Below, piece after piece: positions 16,153 through 24,074 of a stretch of DNA of 64,000 nt (position 1 is its first letter; each line of letters starts with the position of its first letter). The stretch covers positions 62,001 through 126,000 of the forward strand of contig NZ_ALAB01000028.1 in NCBI RefSeq assembly GCF_000280055.1, written 5' to 3'. Under the pieces are notes generated by a model, which was not told where the DNA came from, did no database searches, and was given only the letters and a program-made list of their open reading frames with translations. The position numbers were made by a program, and so were the translations under genes. This DNA is from Alishewanella aestuarii B11. GTDB taxonomy: Bacteria > Pseudomonadota > Gammaproteobacteria > Enterobacterales > Alteromonadaceae.

Positions 16153-16860
16153 TCAGCCGTTGCTAACTGCTGCGCCAGCTCCTCCGGGCGCAGCGTTAAT
16201 ACCTCTACCCCGTTTTCTGTTACCGCCACGGTATGCTCCCACTGTGCCGATAATTTCTTATCGCGGGTGACCACAGTCCAGCCATCTTTTTTGGTTTTCA
16301 CCTTGGCGCTACCCTGATTAAGCATCGGCTCAATCGTAAATACCATGCCGGGCTTTAACAGCATACCGCTACCGGCGGCGGCTTAAGGCAAACTGCTCAA
16401 TGGCAAAACCAATATCGCCCAGCCGGGCGCCGGGCTTAACCGCTTTAATACCCAGCCACAACGCCTGATAACAGTCGGCCACCAACTGCCGGGCTGCCGG
16501 TGTCACCTCGCCAATCAGATACATCTTACTGGAATCGGCAATAAAGCCATGTTTTTCCAGTGTAATATCGACGTTAATAATATCGCCGTTTTTTAAGCGT
16601 TGGCTGGCCGACGGCACGCCGTGACACACCACCTCGTTCACCGAGGTATTTAGCACATAGGCAAAGCCATACTGCCCCTTACTGGCCGGGCGGGCTTGTA
16701 ACTCATCGACGATATAGCGCTCAGCCAGTTCATTAATTTGCAGGGTTGAAATTCCGGCCGTGATCGCGGTATCCAGCATCGCAAACACCCGGGTTAACAA
16801 CCGGCCAGCCTCGCGCTGTAATGCCAGCTCGGCTGCCGTTTTAAGCTGAACGCCGCTCAT
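16149..16860 (-). pseudogene. map: Methionine aminopeptidase type I, disrupted by deletion and frameshift
   Basis: The first 160 codons (from 16860) encode MAP with metal ligands in DITLEKHGFIADSS, up to GDIGFAIEQFA; then the frame runs into LSRRR and a stop. A second frame resumes at [17 protein letters not shown] and continues to 16149 with [20 protein letters not shown]. By comparison with E. coli MAP about 28-30 residues are missing at the join, including the EYCGHGIG segment with a metal-ligand histidine. The product cannot be active. It was probably a second MAP, paired with the upstream ParD-like gene (20-base overlap); the essential copy should be elsewhere. Confidence 0.85.
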
Positions 16861-17059
16861 CCAGGCCCCCCGCCCATTTCACATCAGCCTGCTGTAACAA
16901 CATCACTACCAATTGCTGATAATTAAGGGTCGGATGCAGCTCAGCCAGCATGCCCATTTTTAGCCAAAACTCCGCCTGCGCATTAATCGAGCGCGACATA
17001 GCGCCACTGGCTTTGCGAATTTCTTCGTGTAGCTCATCAGCAATTTTTACAATACCCAA
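16841..17059 (-). CDS. ParD-like family protein (map-associated)
   Basis: A 72-residue protein resembling ParD-like proteins often found directly upstream of type I map genes: a short beta strand then helices (GIVKIADELHEEIRKASG, SRSINAQAEFWLKMGMLAE), compatible with a ribbon-helix-helix fold. Start is TTG 17059, with AGGAG and a further AGGA just upstream; the family normally begins M-G-I-V-K. The 3' end overlaps map by 20 bases, so the two form an operon. No ParE-type toxin is present. An inverted repeat lies in the promoter. Confidence 0.72.
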   Translation of the reverse strand: MGIVKIADELHEEIRKASGAMSRSINAQAEFWLKMGMLAELHPTLNYQQLVVMLLQQADVKWAGGLDERRSA

Positions 17060-17088
17060 GTTCCTGACTCCTGCAGTTCGCAATATAC

Positions 17089-17112
17089 GAATTATATATG
17101 AAGTATATATTC
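17089..17112. promoter_or_regulatory. AT-rich imperfect palindrome upstream of the ParD-like gene
   Basis: Near-symmetric GAATTATATATG / AAGTATATATTC, 30 bases before the TTG start, in an otherwise GC-balanced region. It may be the -10 region and an autoregulatory site of the ParD-like protein; this is inference. Confidence 0.35.
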
Positions 17113-17308
17113 ATTCCTAGCGCAATAATCGCAAGCGCCTTAAGCCGCGATCCAACCGGATGCAGATCCGCGCTGCCTGCGCCAAAAGTCGCTATTATGA
17201 TGTAAAGGCCACTCTGACATAGCGCGGTCAGCCTGGGCCAGAAAAATCGTCGCCGTTATAGTTAAAGACTAAGGAGCCAGGGTGCGGCCACTAAAGCGCA
17301 AAGTAGTT

Positions 17309-17353
17309 ATGCATAAAATAGTTATGCACAAAATAGTTATGCACAAAATAGTT
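17309..17353 (+). repeat. Three tandem 15-bp repeats, each with an in-frame ATG
   Basis: Three direct copies of ATGCAcAAAATAGTT (first copy has T for C at position 6), ending at the ATG at 17354. The unit is a multiple of three, so all the ATGs share the reading frame of the 17369 gene. The repeats would encode M-H-K-I-V three times if translated. Confidence 0.9.
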
Positions 17354-17368
17354 ATGGGGAGAGCATTG

Positions 17369-17980
17369 ATGCAGAAAGTTTTGATACCAAGAGTGTTGAT
17401 ACTGTTAATCTGGCTACCCTTGCTACTATTAAGCGGCTGCAGCGCCACCATTAGCTTGCCGGCACAGGTGGCAGAGCCGCGTGAAGTGCAGTTACTGCTG
17501 CATGGTCGCCATAGCTCTATTCTGCTAACCGCCGCCGATCAAAGCCGGCTGCGTTATTCCTTTGGTGACTGGGCCTGGTATGTTGCGAACGAGCAAAGCC
17601 TGGCCAGTGGCAGCCGGGCGTTATTTCTGGACAGTAAAGGCGCATTGGGTCGGCAACAGATCGCCCCGGCCAGTGCCGGAGAAAACCTCGAAGCGCAAAT
17701 CGGCGTTGGTATTGGTCAGCGCTGGCAATTTCAAGTTGAAGCCGCCAAAGTCGATGCCCTGATCCAAACCCTGGAGCAACAATTTCAACATAGTCAGACC
17801 GCGCCTTTTTATAGCTCTGAGCGCCATCTTAGTTTTATCCCCAGCGATAAGCCCTATACCATGCACTATAACTCCAACCATCAGGCCGCCGACTGGTTAA
17901 GAGCGCTGGGGCTTAAGGTAGAGGGTAACCCGGTATGGGGCAATTGGCAGGTTAAGAATGCAGAACCTACGCAGCGTTAG
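17369..17980 (+). CDS. DUF2459-like putative lipoprotein
   Basis: A 203-residue protein. ATG 17369 has GGGGAGAG five bases upstream and yields a lipoprotein signal (MQKVLIPRVLILLIWLPLLL then LSGC lipobox, Cys about 24). The mature part has short matches to DUF2459/TIGR02117 proteins: LLLHGRHSSILL, YSFGDWAWY and a final NSNHQAADWLRALGL where the family has a thiol or His active-site-like motif. In-frame upstream ATGs in tandem repeats could extend the N-terminus by up to 29 residues. The function is unknown; the assignment to the family is tentative. Confidence 0.62.
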   Translation: MQKVLIPRVLILLIWLPLLLLSGCSATISLPAQVAEPREVQLLLHGRHSSILLTAADQSRLRYSFGDWAWYVANEQSLASGSRALFLDSKGALGRQQIAPASAGENLEAQIGVGIGQRWQFQVEAAKVDALIQTLEQQFQHSQTAPFYSSERHLSFIPSDKPYTMHYNSNHQAADWLRALGLKVEGNPVWGNWQVKNAEPTQR

Positions 17981-17983
17981 CCG

Positions 17984-18106
17984 TTATCGTAACGATGCAC
18001 TGGCGAGCTGAATAAACTGAAAGACCTGTAAAAATTGCCGCTGCACTAATACCCGCTGCAATACATCGACGCTAAAATTTAAATAATCGTGCACCAGCGC
18101 ACTTAA
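17984..18106 (-). pseudogene. 3' remnant of a HEPN (HepT-type) toxin gene
   Basis: Reading leftward in the frame shifted relative to the preceding MNT gene, 40 codons give LSALVHDYLNFSVDVLQRV and so on to LASASLR and stop. This matches the C-terminus of HepT toxins (R-N-x-x-V-H-D-Y then two helices). The His of the R-x4-6-H RNase/AMPylation motif is kept (VHDY), but the Arg and the first 90 or so residues are gone. It begins inside the stop codon of the MNT gene, so a deletion joined the two genes. Confidence 0.72.
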
Positions 18107-18495
18107 CCAAAGTGCCTCTTATGGTAAAGATAATCAATTTCCCACTTTGACAGCGTGCGGCGTTCAAACTCCAGCCGGGCAAAATCATCGCGGCAATACA
18201 GTAAGGTATTGTCGCTTACTACAGTAAAAGCCAGTGGTAGTGGCACTTGCTGCACATCAAGCACAGATAATTGAATATCCGGTAGCTCGCTTTGCCAATC
18301 CAACGCCAGTAACTCCGGCGCCAAACGACGCTCAACCGGATCGTTTTGATAGTCAGCAAACAGTACCGCCAAATCGTAGTCACTGGCGTCACCAGCAGTG
18401 CCCCGCGCACGCGAGCCGTATAGCCACAATGCCGCTATCTGAGAATTGGCGGCTGCCAGCGATACTAAACGATTAAGCACAGCGGCTTGCTGCAT
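18103..18495 (-). CDS. MNT-type minimal nucleotidyltransferase (MntA-like antitoxin)
   Basis: A 130-residue protein with the minimal nucleotidyltransferase signature: GSRARGTAGDASDYDLAV, with the two Asp of DYD as metal ligands (the GSx10DxD pattern), and a second half with VQQVPLPLAFTVV and LLYCRD. In HEPN-MNT systems the MNT protein neutralises HepT by adding AMP to it. The partner toxin here is reduced to a fragment (17984-18106), so this is an orphan antitoxin. Length is slightly short, so its own last few residues may have been altered by the same deletion. Confidence 0.85.
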   Translation of the reverse strand: MQQAAVLNRLVSLAAANSQIAALWLYGSRARGTAGDASDYDLAVLFADYQNDPVERRLAPELLALDWQSELPDIQLSVLDVQQVPLPLAFTVVSDNTLLYCRDDFARLEFERRTLSKWEIDYLYHKRHFG

Positions 18496-18597
18496 AAAAA
18501 CACCTTAAAAATCACGCATCAGGTTTATGTATAAGTTAACATACTTTCAGCAAAATGGTGAGCAAGGCCCCAGCGAGCTAAGGCAAGGACAACCGCT

Positions 18598-19095
18598 ATG
18601 AAATATCTGATTAAACAAAAACTGCTTAGCCTAAGCGATAGCTTTAGCATTGAAGATGAGCGCGGCCGCGCGGCTTATCTGGTAAAAGGTAAAGTCTTTA
18701 GCTTTAGCAGCAGCCAAACGCTATTTAATGCCAGCGCCCAGCCACTACTAAAGATCCGCCGCAAATACCTGACGCTGTTACCCGCCTGCCGGATTGTTAA
18801 TAACGATGGCAGCGAATGGCTGGTGCGCAAGCGGTTCTGGGCGTTTTTAAAAAGCCGCTTTGTGGTGGAAACGCCGCACGGGCAACTAGAAATGACCGGC
18901 AATTTCTGGCAACACGAATACGAAATCCGCCAACAGGGCCAGCTGATTGCCAGTATTTCAAAAAAATGGTTTAGCTGGTCTGATACCTATGCGGTGCAGA
19001 TCCTAAAACCGGAGTGGACAGCGCAACTCTTGGCCGTAGTAATAGTGATTGACCGCTTACAGCATAGTGATCGTAATTCGGGTGTGGGGGATTAG
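18598..19095 (+). CDS. LURP-one-related family protein
   Basis: A 165-residue protein with a Tubby-like beta-barrel: FSIEDERGRAAYLVKGK, LLKIRRKYLTLLPACRI, FVVETPHGQLEMTGNFWQHEYEI, ASISKKWFSWSDTYAVQI. These are the successive strands of LURP-one-related (DUF567) proteins, whose exact role in bacteria is unknown; phospholipid scramblase-like proteins share the fold. It is cytoplasmic by sequence, monocistronic, and converges on the 19106 gene with a 10-base gap. Confidence 0.85.
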   Translation: MKYLIKQKLLSLSDSFSIEDERGRAAYLVKGKVFSFSSSQTLFNASAQPLLKIRRKYLTLLPACRIVNNDGSEWLVRKRFWAFLKSRFVVETPHGQLEMTGNFWQHEYEIRQQGQLIASISKKWFSWSDTYAVQILKPEWTAQLLAVVIVIDRLQHSDRNSGVGD

Positions 19096-19105
19096 TGATT
19101 TACCA

Positions 19106-19558
19106 CTAATCCAAATCCCACAACTCATCATCAGCCGCCCACAGCGCCAGCAACTGCGCCTGACGGCTAAGTTGTTTTGCCTTGGCGGCCAAATCGCCGC
19201 TAAGCTCCGGGCTGCCTTGCCAGGCTATACCTTTATTGGCGGCTGCGGCAAGCGTGGTCCATTTACGCGCAAAGGCGGCCATCGCATCACGGGGCTCGGG
19301 TAAATCAGTGGCGCTAAGATGGTCAAACGGCACAGGTTGGGGCTGAGCGCCGGTGCTATCGCCAGCCAGGATCCAGTGTCCAACAAACCCCGGATCTTCA
19401 GGGTTTTCTACTGCCCATAACCCAACATAAGGTGCGGTATACCATTCCGGCCAGTCGCAAATCATACCATGCGGGATTTGCTGGGTTTTTACGTAAGTTT
19501 CAATGGCCGCAAACTGGCTGTCACACCAGACCCAGTCTTGCGCATCGTCTAAATCCAT
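19106..19558 (-). CDS. DUF4826 family protein
   Basis: A 150-residue soluble acidic protein with many tryptophans. It shows the DUF4826 layout: an N-terminal helix, YVGLWAVENPEDPGFVGHWILAGD, then PFDHLSATDLPEPRDAMAAFARKW, and a C-terminal helix ending in ELWDLD. The function is unknown. Its upstream region carries a 10-bp palindrome (19582-19610). Confidence 0.7.
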   Translation of the reverse strand: MDLDDAQDWVWCDSQFAAIETYVKTQQIPHGMICDWPEWYTAPYVGLWAVENPEDPGFVGHWILAGDSTGAQPQPVPFDHLSATDLPEPRDAMAAFARKWTTLAAAANKGIAWQGSPELSGDLAAKAKQLSRQAQLLALWAADDELWDLD

Positions 19559-19581
19559 CTTTAAGCTCCAACATTGAATAG

Positions 19582-19610
19582 AGTTGTTACCTGTAGCTAT
19601 GGTAACAACT
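19582..19610. promoter_or_regulatory. Perfect 10-bp inverted repeat upstream of the DUF4826 gene
   Basis: AGTTGTTACC and GGTAACAACT, separated by 9 bases, lie about 25 bases upstream of the 19558 start. No T-tract follows on either strand, so an operator or 5' leader hairpin is likelier than a terminator. Confidence 0.45.
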
Positions 19611-19732
19611 TCTACCTAACTTTACTGCGCAAGCTAACGACTTTCGGAATACTGTTCGCCTAATTGGACAAGTTACCCAGGGTTACAGCTGTTCCAGCAT
19701 TTTGCTGTGGGTTTCTCGGGATCCAGCTAGCT

Positions 19733-20128
19733 TTAAAATTTTTGCCGGAACAATTGTGCCATTACGCCAAGTTGATACATCACTTGGTTTGACCTTGCCA
19801 GCTGATGCGCGTTGGGTTGCAGAATCGCCATCAGTAGATAGCAGTTATCGTTACGAAAGCCTCGACAATACGCCAGATGGGTATCACTGGTTCGTTTCAT
19901 CTGAGTAAGTAATACCGGGAAGCCGACGCTGCTTTCAGCTAAGTGAATATGCCTAACTTGCTCCTGTTTAATTACATCAAGGTTAAAAGCATGATCGTAG
20001 GGCACATCTTTGCCAAACGCCGCAGGCAAGATCCCGGCTTTATATTGCTTAAAGTCGGCAATTAACGCCTGCCGTTCCTCTGGCGTCAGCGCTTCAACCA
20101 ATAGCTTACTGGTAAAAACCCGAATCAC
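19733..20128 (-). CDS. yafO: Type II toxin YafO (mRNA interferase)
   Basis: A 131-residue protein matching YafO in length and order: start MIRVFTSKLL, DFKQYKAGILPAAFGKDVPYD, VRHIHLAES and the SDTHLAYCRGFRNDNCYLLMAILQPNAHQ segment. YafO is a ribosome-dependent mRNA endonuclease. Its start overlaps the end of the antitoxin gene by 4 bases, the standard antitoxin-first operon. No disruption is seen, so the module should be functional. Confidence 0.9.
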   Translation of the reverse strand: MIRVFTSKLLVEALTPEERQALIADFKQYKAGILPAAFGKDVPYDHAFNLDVIKQEQVRHIHLAESSVGFPVLLTQMKRTSDTHLAYCRGFRNDNCYLLMAILQPNAHQLARSNQVMYQLGVMAQLFRQKF

Positions 20129-20418
20129 TCGCTAAATTCACCCAACTTAGCTGCATCTGCCTCTAACAACAACTGTTCGCTAAGACGGCTAATCTCTTTT
20201 AGCCTTGCCGCACCAGGTCGAAATAAACCGGGTTCAGCAACGCCTGATGCTTCAATAATCCGCAGCATTTTTTCGTATAACTCAGCACTTAGCATATAGC
20301 CTGTTGGCTTGTTATTAGATAACACCGCCACTGGCTCATCAGTAAAGTACTGGCTCAAGTTTTTGCGGGCTTCCGATACCGAAACTGCTTTTTCCGCCAA
20401 AATAGCATGTGACGCCAT
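20125..20418 (-). CDS. yafN: Antitoxin YafN
   Basis: A 97-residue antitoxin, the same length as E. coli YafN, with matching motifs: ILAEKAVSVSEARKNLSQYF, EPVAVLSNNKPTGYMLSAEL (YafN: QPVAVLSNNRPAGYLLSAS), RPGAARLKEI. The N-terminal Phd/YefM-like fold binds DNA, the C-terminal helix covers YafO. ATG 20418 has GAGG upstream. A palindrome at 20432-20447, just before the gene, is the probable autoregulatory operator. Confidence 0.92.
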   Translation of the reverse strand: MASHAILAEKAVSVSEARKNLSQYFTDEPVAVLSNNKPTGYMLSAELYEKMLRIIEASGVAEPGLFRPGAARLKEISRLSEQLLLEADAAKLGEFSE

Positions 20419-20431
20419 ACAACACCTCAAA

Positions 20432-20447
20432 GTACATAGTCATGTAC
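20432..20447. promoter_or_regulatory. Candidate YafN(O) operator
   Basis: GTACAT-AGTC-ATGTAC is a perfect 6-bp inverted repeat starting 14 bases upstream of the yafN start codon. The Phd/YefM family binds short palindromes of the TGTACA type at its own promoter, which fits. Confidence 0.6.
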
Positions 20448-20497
20448 ATAATTTAGCACTCTGATAGTATGATACTTAGCCCGGCAGATTACAAGCT

Positions 20498-20533
20498 GAC
20501 AAAAACAACAAAGGCCGCATTCGCGGCCTTTGT
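20498..20533 (-). terminator. Rho-independent terminator of lpdA
   Basis: Perfect 11-bp stem ACAAAGGCCGC / GCGGCCTTTGT around ATTC, followed on the minus strand by TGTTTTTG. It ends the leftward pyruvate dehydrogenase transcript 20 bases after the lpdA stop. Confidence 0.92.
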
Positions 20534-20553
20534 CTTATCAAAACTCAGAAAAA

Positions 20554-21963
20554 TTACTTCTTCTTCGCTTTTGGATTTGGCAGGTCGGTGATAGAACCTT
20601 CGTAGATCTCTGCTGCTAAGCCGATAGACTCGTTTAGCGTTGGGTGAGCGTGGATGGTTAACGCGATATCTTCGGCGTCGGCACCCATTTCTACTGCTAA
20701 GCAGATCTCGCCCAGCATTTCACCGGCGTTAATACCAACAATGGCGCCACCTAAAATGCGGTGGGTTTCTTTGTCGAAAATTAACTTAGTGAAGCCTTCA
20801 GTGCGGGCTGAGGCGATAGCGCGGCCAGAGGCTGCCCATGGGAAGGTAGCGGTTTCTACTGCGATGCCCTTCTCTTTTGCTTCTTTCTCGGTGACACCCA
20901 CCCAAGCCATTTCTGGATCGGTATAGGCTACTGATGGAATGCAGCGTGGATCGAAAAAGTGCTTTAAGCCAGAGATCACTTCAGCCGCTACGTGGCCTTC
21001 GTGTACCGCTTTGTGCGCTAACATTGGCTGGCCGATCACGTCACCGATAGCATAGATATGCGGTACGTTGGTGCGCAGTTGCTTATCAACATTGATAAAG
21101 CCACGCTCATCGACGTTAACACCGGCTTTCGCCGCGTCTAACAGGTTGCCGTTTGGCTTACGGCCAACCGCAACTAAGATCTTGTCGTAACGTACCGGGT
21201 TAGCCGGGGCGTTTTTGCCTTCAAACGTCACATATAAACCATCTTTCTTGGCTTCTACTGCTGTTACCTTGGTTGACAGCATAATATTGAAGTTTTTGCT
21301 GTTGTACTTGGTGTAGGCTTTAACGATATCGGCATCAGCGGCTGGTACTAACTGATCAGCAAATTCTACTACTGATACTTTAGAACCCAGCGCACGGTAT
21401 ACAGTACCCATTTCCAGGCCGATAATACCACCACCTAATACCAGCATTTCGCCTGGGATATCTTTTAATTCCAGCGCGCCGGTAGAGTCGATTACGCGGT
21501 CATCTTTTGGAATAAATGGCAGCGCCACTGGCTCTGAACCGGCTGCAATAATAACGTGTTCGAAGGTAATGGTAGTATCGCCAACCTGTAAGGTGTTCGC
21601 GCCGGTAAATTTACCGTAGCCGTTAACTACCTTAACTTTACGCATTTTCGCCATGCCGCCCAGGCCGTTGGTCAGCTGACCAATTACCTTGTCTTTCCAG
21701 GCACGGATTTTATCTAAATCAATTTCCGGTGCGCCAAAGGTTACGCCGTGTGAGGCCATTTCTTTGGCATCGTCGATCACTTTTGCAACGTGCAGCAGTG
21801 CTTTAGATGGGATACAACCCACGTTTAAGCACACGCCACCTAAGGTGCTGCGTGCTTCAACCAGTGTTACTTCTAAGCCTAAGTCTGCGGCACGGAAGGC
21901 TGCAGAGTAACCGCCAGGGCCTGCGCCCAGCACTACCACTTGGGTTTTGATTTCGTTGCTCAT
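20554..21963 (-). CDS. lpdA: Dihydrolipoamide dehydrogenase (E3)
   Basis: A 469-residue flavoprotein, close to E. coli Lpd throughout. FAD-binding GAGPGGYSAAFRAAD at residues 13-28, redox-active disulfide GGVCLNVGCIPSKAL near 42-56, NAD-binding GGGIIGLEMGTVY near 180-192, and the C-terminal interface with catalytic His-Glu (HAHPTLNES). It reoxidises the lipoyl groups of AceF and of 2-oxoglutarate dehydrogenase and reduces NAD. M7 of the longest frame (ATG 21963) is chosen as AAGG lies 7 bases upstream. A terminator precedes it after aceF, so it may also have its own promoter in 21964-22090. Confidence 0.97.
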   Translation of the reverse strand: MSNEIKTQVVVLGAGPGGYSAAFRAADLGLEVTLVEARSTLGGVCLNVGCIPSKALLHVAKVIDDAKEMASHGVTFGAPEIDLDKIRAWKDKVIGQLTNGLGGMAKMRKVKVVNGYGKFTGANTLQVGDTTITFEHVIIAAGSEPVALPFIPKDDRVIDSTGALELKDIPGEMLVLGGGIIGLEMGTVYRALGSKVSVVEFADQLVPAADADIVKAYTKYNSKNFNIMLSTKVTAVEAKKDGLYVTFEGKNAPANPVRYDKILVAVGRKPNGNLLDAAKAGVNVDERGFINVDKQLRTNVPHIYAIGDVIGQPMLAHKAVHEGHVAAEVISGLKHFFDPRCIPSVAYTDPEMAWVGVTEKEAKEKGIAVETATFPWAASGRAIASARTEGFTKLIFDKETHRILGGAIVGINAGEMLGEICLAVEMGADAEDIALTIHAHPTLNESIGLAAEIYEGSITDLPNPKAKKK

Positions 21964-22090
21964 CATTTTACCTTTTATCATCAGTAAATTTTTCCAACAG
22001 CCAAGTGTAGGGCAAGGGCTGTCAGGCGAAAAAATTGGCGGAATTTTAACATCAGAGCCGCCGCTCTGTAACCATAGATTGCATGGCTGA

Positions 22091-22121
22091 GTGAAAATTA
22101 CGCCACTTTTCGTGGCGTAAT
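22091..22121 (-). terminator. Rho-independent terminator between aceF and lpdA
   Basis: Perfect 10-bp stem ATTACGCCAC / GTGGCGTAAT, loop TTTTC, followed on the minus strand by TTTTCAC. It lies 8 bases after the aceF stop and suggests partial termination before lpdA. Confidence 0.85.
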
Positions 22122-22128
22122 GGCTTTT

Positions 22129-24063
22129 TTACATAATAATTTGCCGGATGTCGGCCAGATAACTGGCTAAGGTGGCAGTAAAGCGCGCCGCCAGAGCACC
22201 GTCAATTACCCTATGGTCGTAGGATACCGATAACGGCAGCATCAGCTTAGGCTCAAACTCTTTGCCATTCCATTTTGGTTTGATGTCAGATTTCGAGACA
22301 CCCAAAATGGCCACTTCCGGCGCGTTAACAATAGGGGTAAAAGCAGTACCGCCGATGCCACCCAGGCTGGAGATAGTAAAGCAGCCGCCCTGCATATCGC
22401 TGGCAGTCAGTTTACCTTCGCGCGCCTTCACCGAAATGTCCTGCAGCTCGCGGGATAATTCGATAATGCCTTTTTTGTTAACATCCCGTACTACCGGCAC
22501 CACCAGGCCATTTGGCGTATCAACGGCAATGCCTAAATGCACATACTTTTTCAGGATCAGGCTGGCGCCATCTTCTGATAAAGAGCTGTTAAAGGTTGGG
22601 AACTCTTCCAGCGCCTTGGCCACCGCTTTCATAATAAAGACCAGCGGGGTGTATTTAACGCCCATCTTTTTCTTATCCGCCAGCGCATTCTGCTCTTTGC
22701 GGAAGTCTTCCAGGCCAGTGATATCGGCTTCGTCAAACTGGGTGACATGCGGAATGCGTACCCAGTTGCGATGCAGATTGGCACCAGAGATTTTCTGGAT
22801 CCGTGACAGCGGTTTCTCTTCTACGGCACCAAACTTGGCAAAATCGACTTTTGGCCAGGCCAGTAAGTCAAAGCCCATATTGTTACCACCGGTAGAGGCT
22901 GAGGCAGCAGCCGGTGCCGCACCGCTTTCTACCTGCTTCACTAACTGCTTCACGTAGTTTTGCACGTCTTCTTTCACGATGCGGCCTTTACGGCCAGTGC
23001 CTGTTACCTTGGCCAGGTTAATGCCAAACTCACGCGCTAAGCGGCGGATCACCGGCGAAGCATGAGCATAGGCACTATTGGCCACAAAGCCATCAGCCGC
23101 TGCCGTTGTTGCTGGCGCAGCCGCTGGGCTGGCGCTAGCTGTTGGTGCGGTAGCAGTGGTAGCAGCTGCACTGGCAGCGGCAGGCGCGGCCGCTTTGGCG
23201 GCACCAGCCACTTCGAATACCATAATCAGGCTGCCGGTTTTCACCTTGCTACCGGTTTGTACCTTAATTTCTTTTACCACACCGGCGAACGGCGCTGGCA
23301 CTTCCATCGAGGCCTTGTCACCTTCAACGCTAAGCAGTGACTGATCAGCCGCAACGGTATCGCCCACCTTGACCATAATCTCGGTCACTTCAACTTCGTC
23401 GCCACCGATATCTGGTACCTTAACGTCTTTTTGCTCTGTGCTGGCAGGAGCCGGCGCAGCCGCAGCCGGAGCACTGGCTGGAGCCGCAGCGGCCGGCGCT
23501 TTGCCGCTGCCGGCAACGTCGAACAGCATGATCAGGCTGCCGGTTTTCACCTTGCTACCAGTTTGCACCTTAATTTCTTTTACCACACCGGCGAACGGCG
23601 CTGGCACTTCCATCGAGGCCTTGTCACCTTCGACGCTGAGCAATGACTGATCGGCCGTGACGCTATCGCCAACCTTAACCATAATCTCGGTGACTTCGAC
23701 TTCATCGCCACCGATATCCGGCACCTGCACTTCTTTTACCTCGGCGCTTGTTACCTCGGCACTGGCCGCTGCTGCGGGTGCCGGGGCTGCTGGCGCTGGT
23801 GCAGCCTTGGCTTCGGTTTTGGCTTCGGCACCATCACCGGCAAAGACCATAATCAGGCTACCGGTTTTAACTTTATCGCCTACCTTAACCTTAATTTCCT
23901 GCACTGTGCCGGCCACGGCAGCGGGTACTTCCATTGAAGCCTTGTCACCTTCTACGCTTAACAGCGACTGGTCGGCAGCAACAACGTCACCCACCTTTAC
24001 CAGGATCTCGGTCACTTCTACTTCATCGGTACCAATATCTGGTACTTTAATTTCAATCGTCAT
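22129..24063 (-). CDS. aceF: Pyruvate dehydrogenase dihydrolipoyl acetyltransferase (E2)
   Basis: A 644-residue E2 with three lipoyl domains at the N-terminus (lipoyl Lys in [10 protein letters not shown] near residues 41, 150 and 252), each followed by an Ala/Pro-rich hinge, then the peripheral-subunit-binding domain ([18 protein letters not shown], about 340-375) and the catalytic domain with HRVIDGA (His and Asp of HxxxDG) near the end. It transfers acetyl from lipoate to CoA. The second and third lipoyl modules are almost identical at DNA level (306-bp offset). Encoded 11 bases after aceE. Confidence 0.97.
   Translation of the reverse strand: MTIEIKVPDIGTDEVEVTEILVKVGDVVAADQSLLSVEGDKASMEVPAAVAGTVQEIKVKVGDKVKTGSLIMVFAGDGAEAKTEAKAAPAPAAPAPAAAASAEVTSAEVKEVQVPDIGGDEVEVTEIMVKVGDSVTADQSLLSVEGDKASMEVPAPFAGVVKEIKVQTGSKVKTGSLIMLFDVAGSGKAPAAAAPASAPAAAAPAPASTEQKDVKVPDIGGDEVEVTEIMVKVGDTVAADQSLLSVEGDKASMEVPAPFAGVVKEIKVQTGSKVKTGSLIMVFEVAGAAKAAAPAAASAAATTATAPTASASPAAAPATTAAADGFVANSAYAHASPVIRRLAREFGINLAKVTGTGRKGRIVKEDVQNYVKQLVKQVESGAAPAAASASTGGNNMGFDLLAWPKVDFAKFGAVEEKPLSRIQKISGANLHRNWVRIPHVTQFDEADITGLEDFRKEQNALADKKKMGVKYTPLVFIMKAVAKALEEFPTFNSSLSEDGASLILKKYVHLGIAVDTPNGLVVPVVRDVNKKGIIELSRELQDISVKAREGKLTASDMQGGCFTISSLGGIGGTAFTPIVNAPEVAILGVSKSDIKPKWNGKEFEPKLMLPLSVSYDHRVIDGALAARFTATLASYLADIRQIIM
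23227..23726. repeat. Near-identical 306-bp-offset duplication within aceF (lipoyl domains 2 and 3)
   Basis: Bases 23227-23420 and 23533-23726 differ at only a handful of positions, mostly synonymous, whereas lipoyl domain 1 (about 23850-24060) differs more. This indicates a recent in-frame duplication or ongoing gene conversion. Confidence 0.85.
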
Positions 24064-24074
24064 GACAAATCCTC

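Noticed and set aside
17309-17353. Considered as a CRISPR-like or iteron array
   Set aside because: Repeats are contiguous, with no spacers, and lie in frame at a gene start; iteron function is unlikely with no Rep gene.
19702-19908. Small plus-strand ORF opposite yafO
   Set aside because: It lies wholly within the antisense of yafO, has no ribosome binding site and no recognisable domain.
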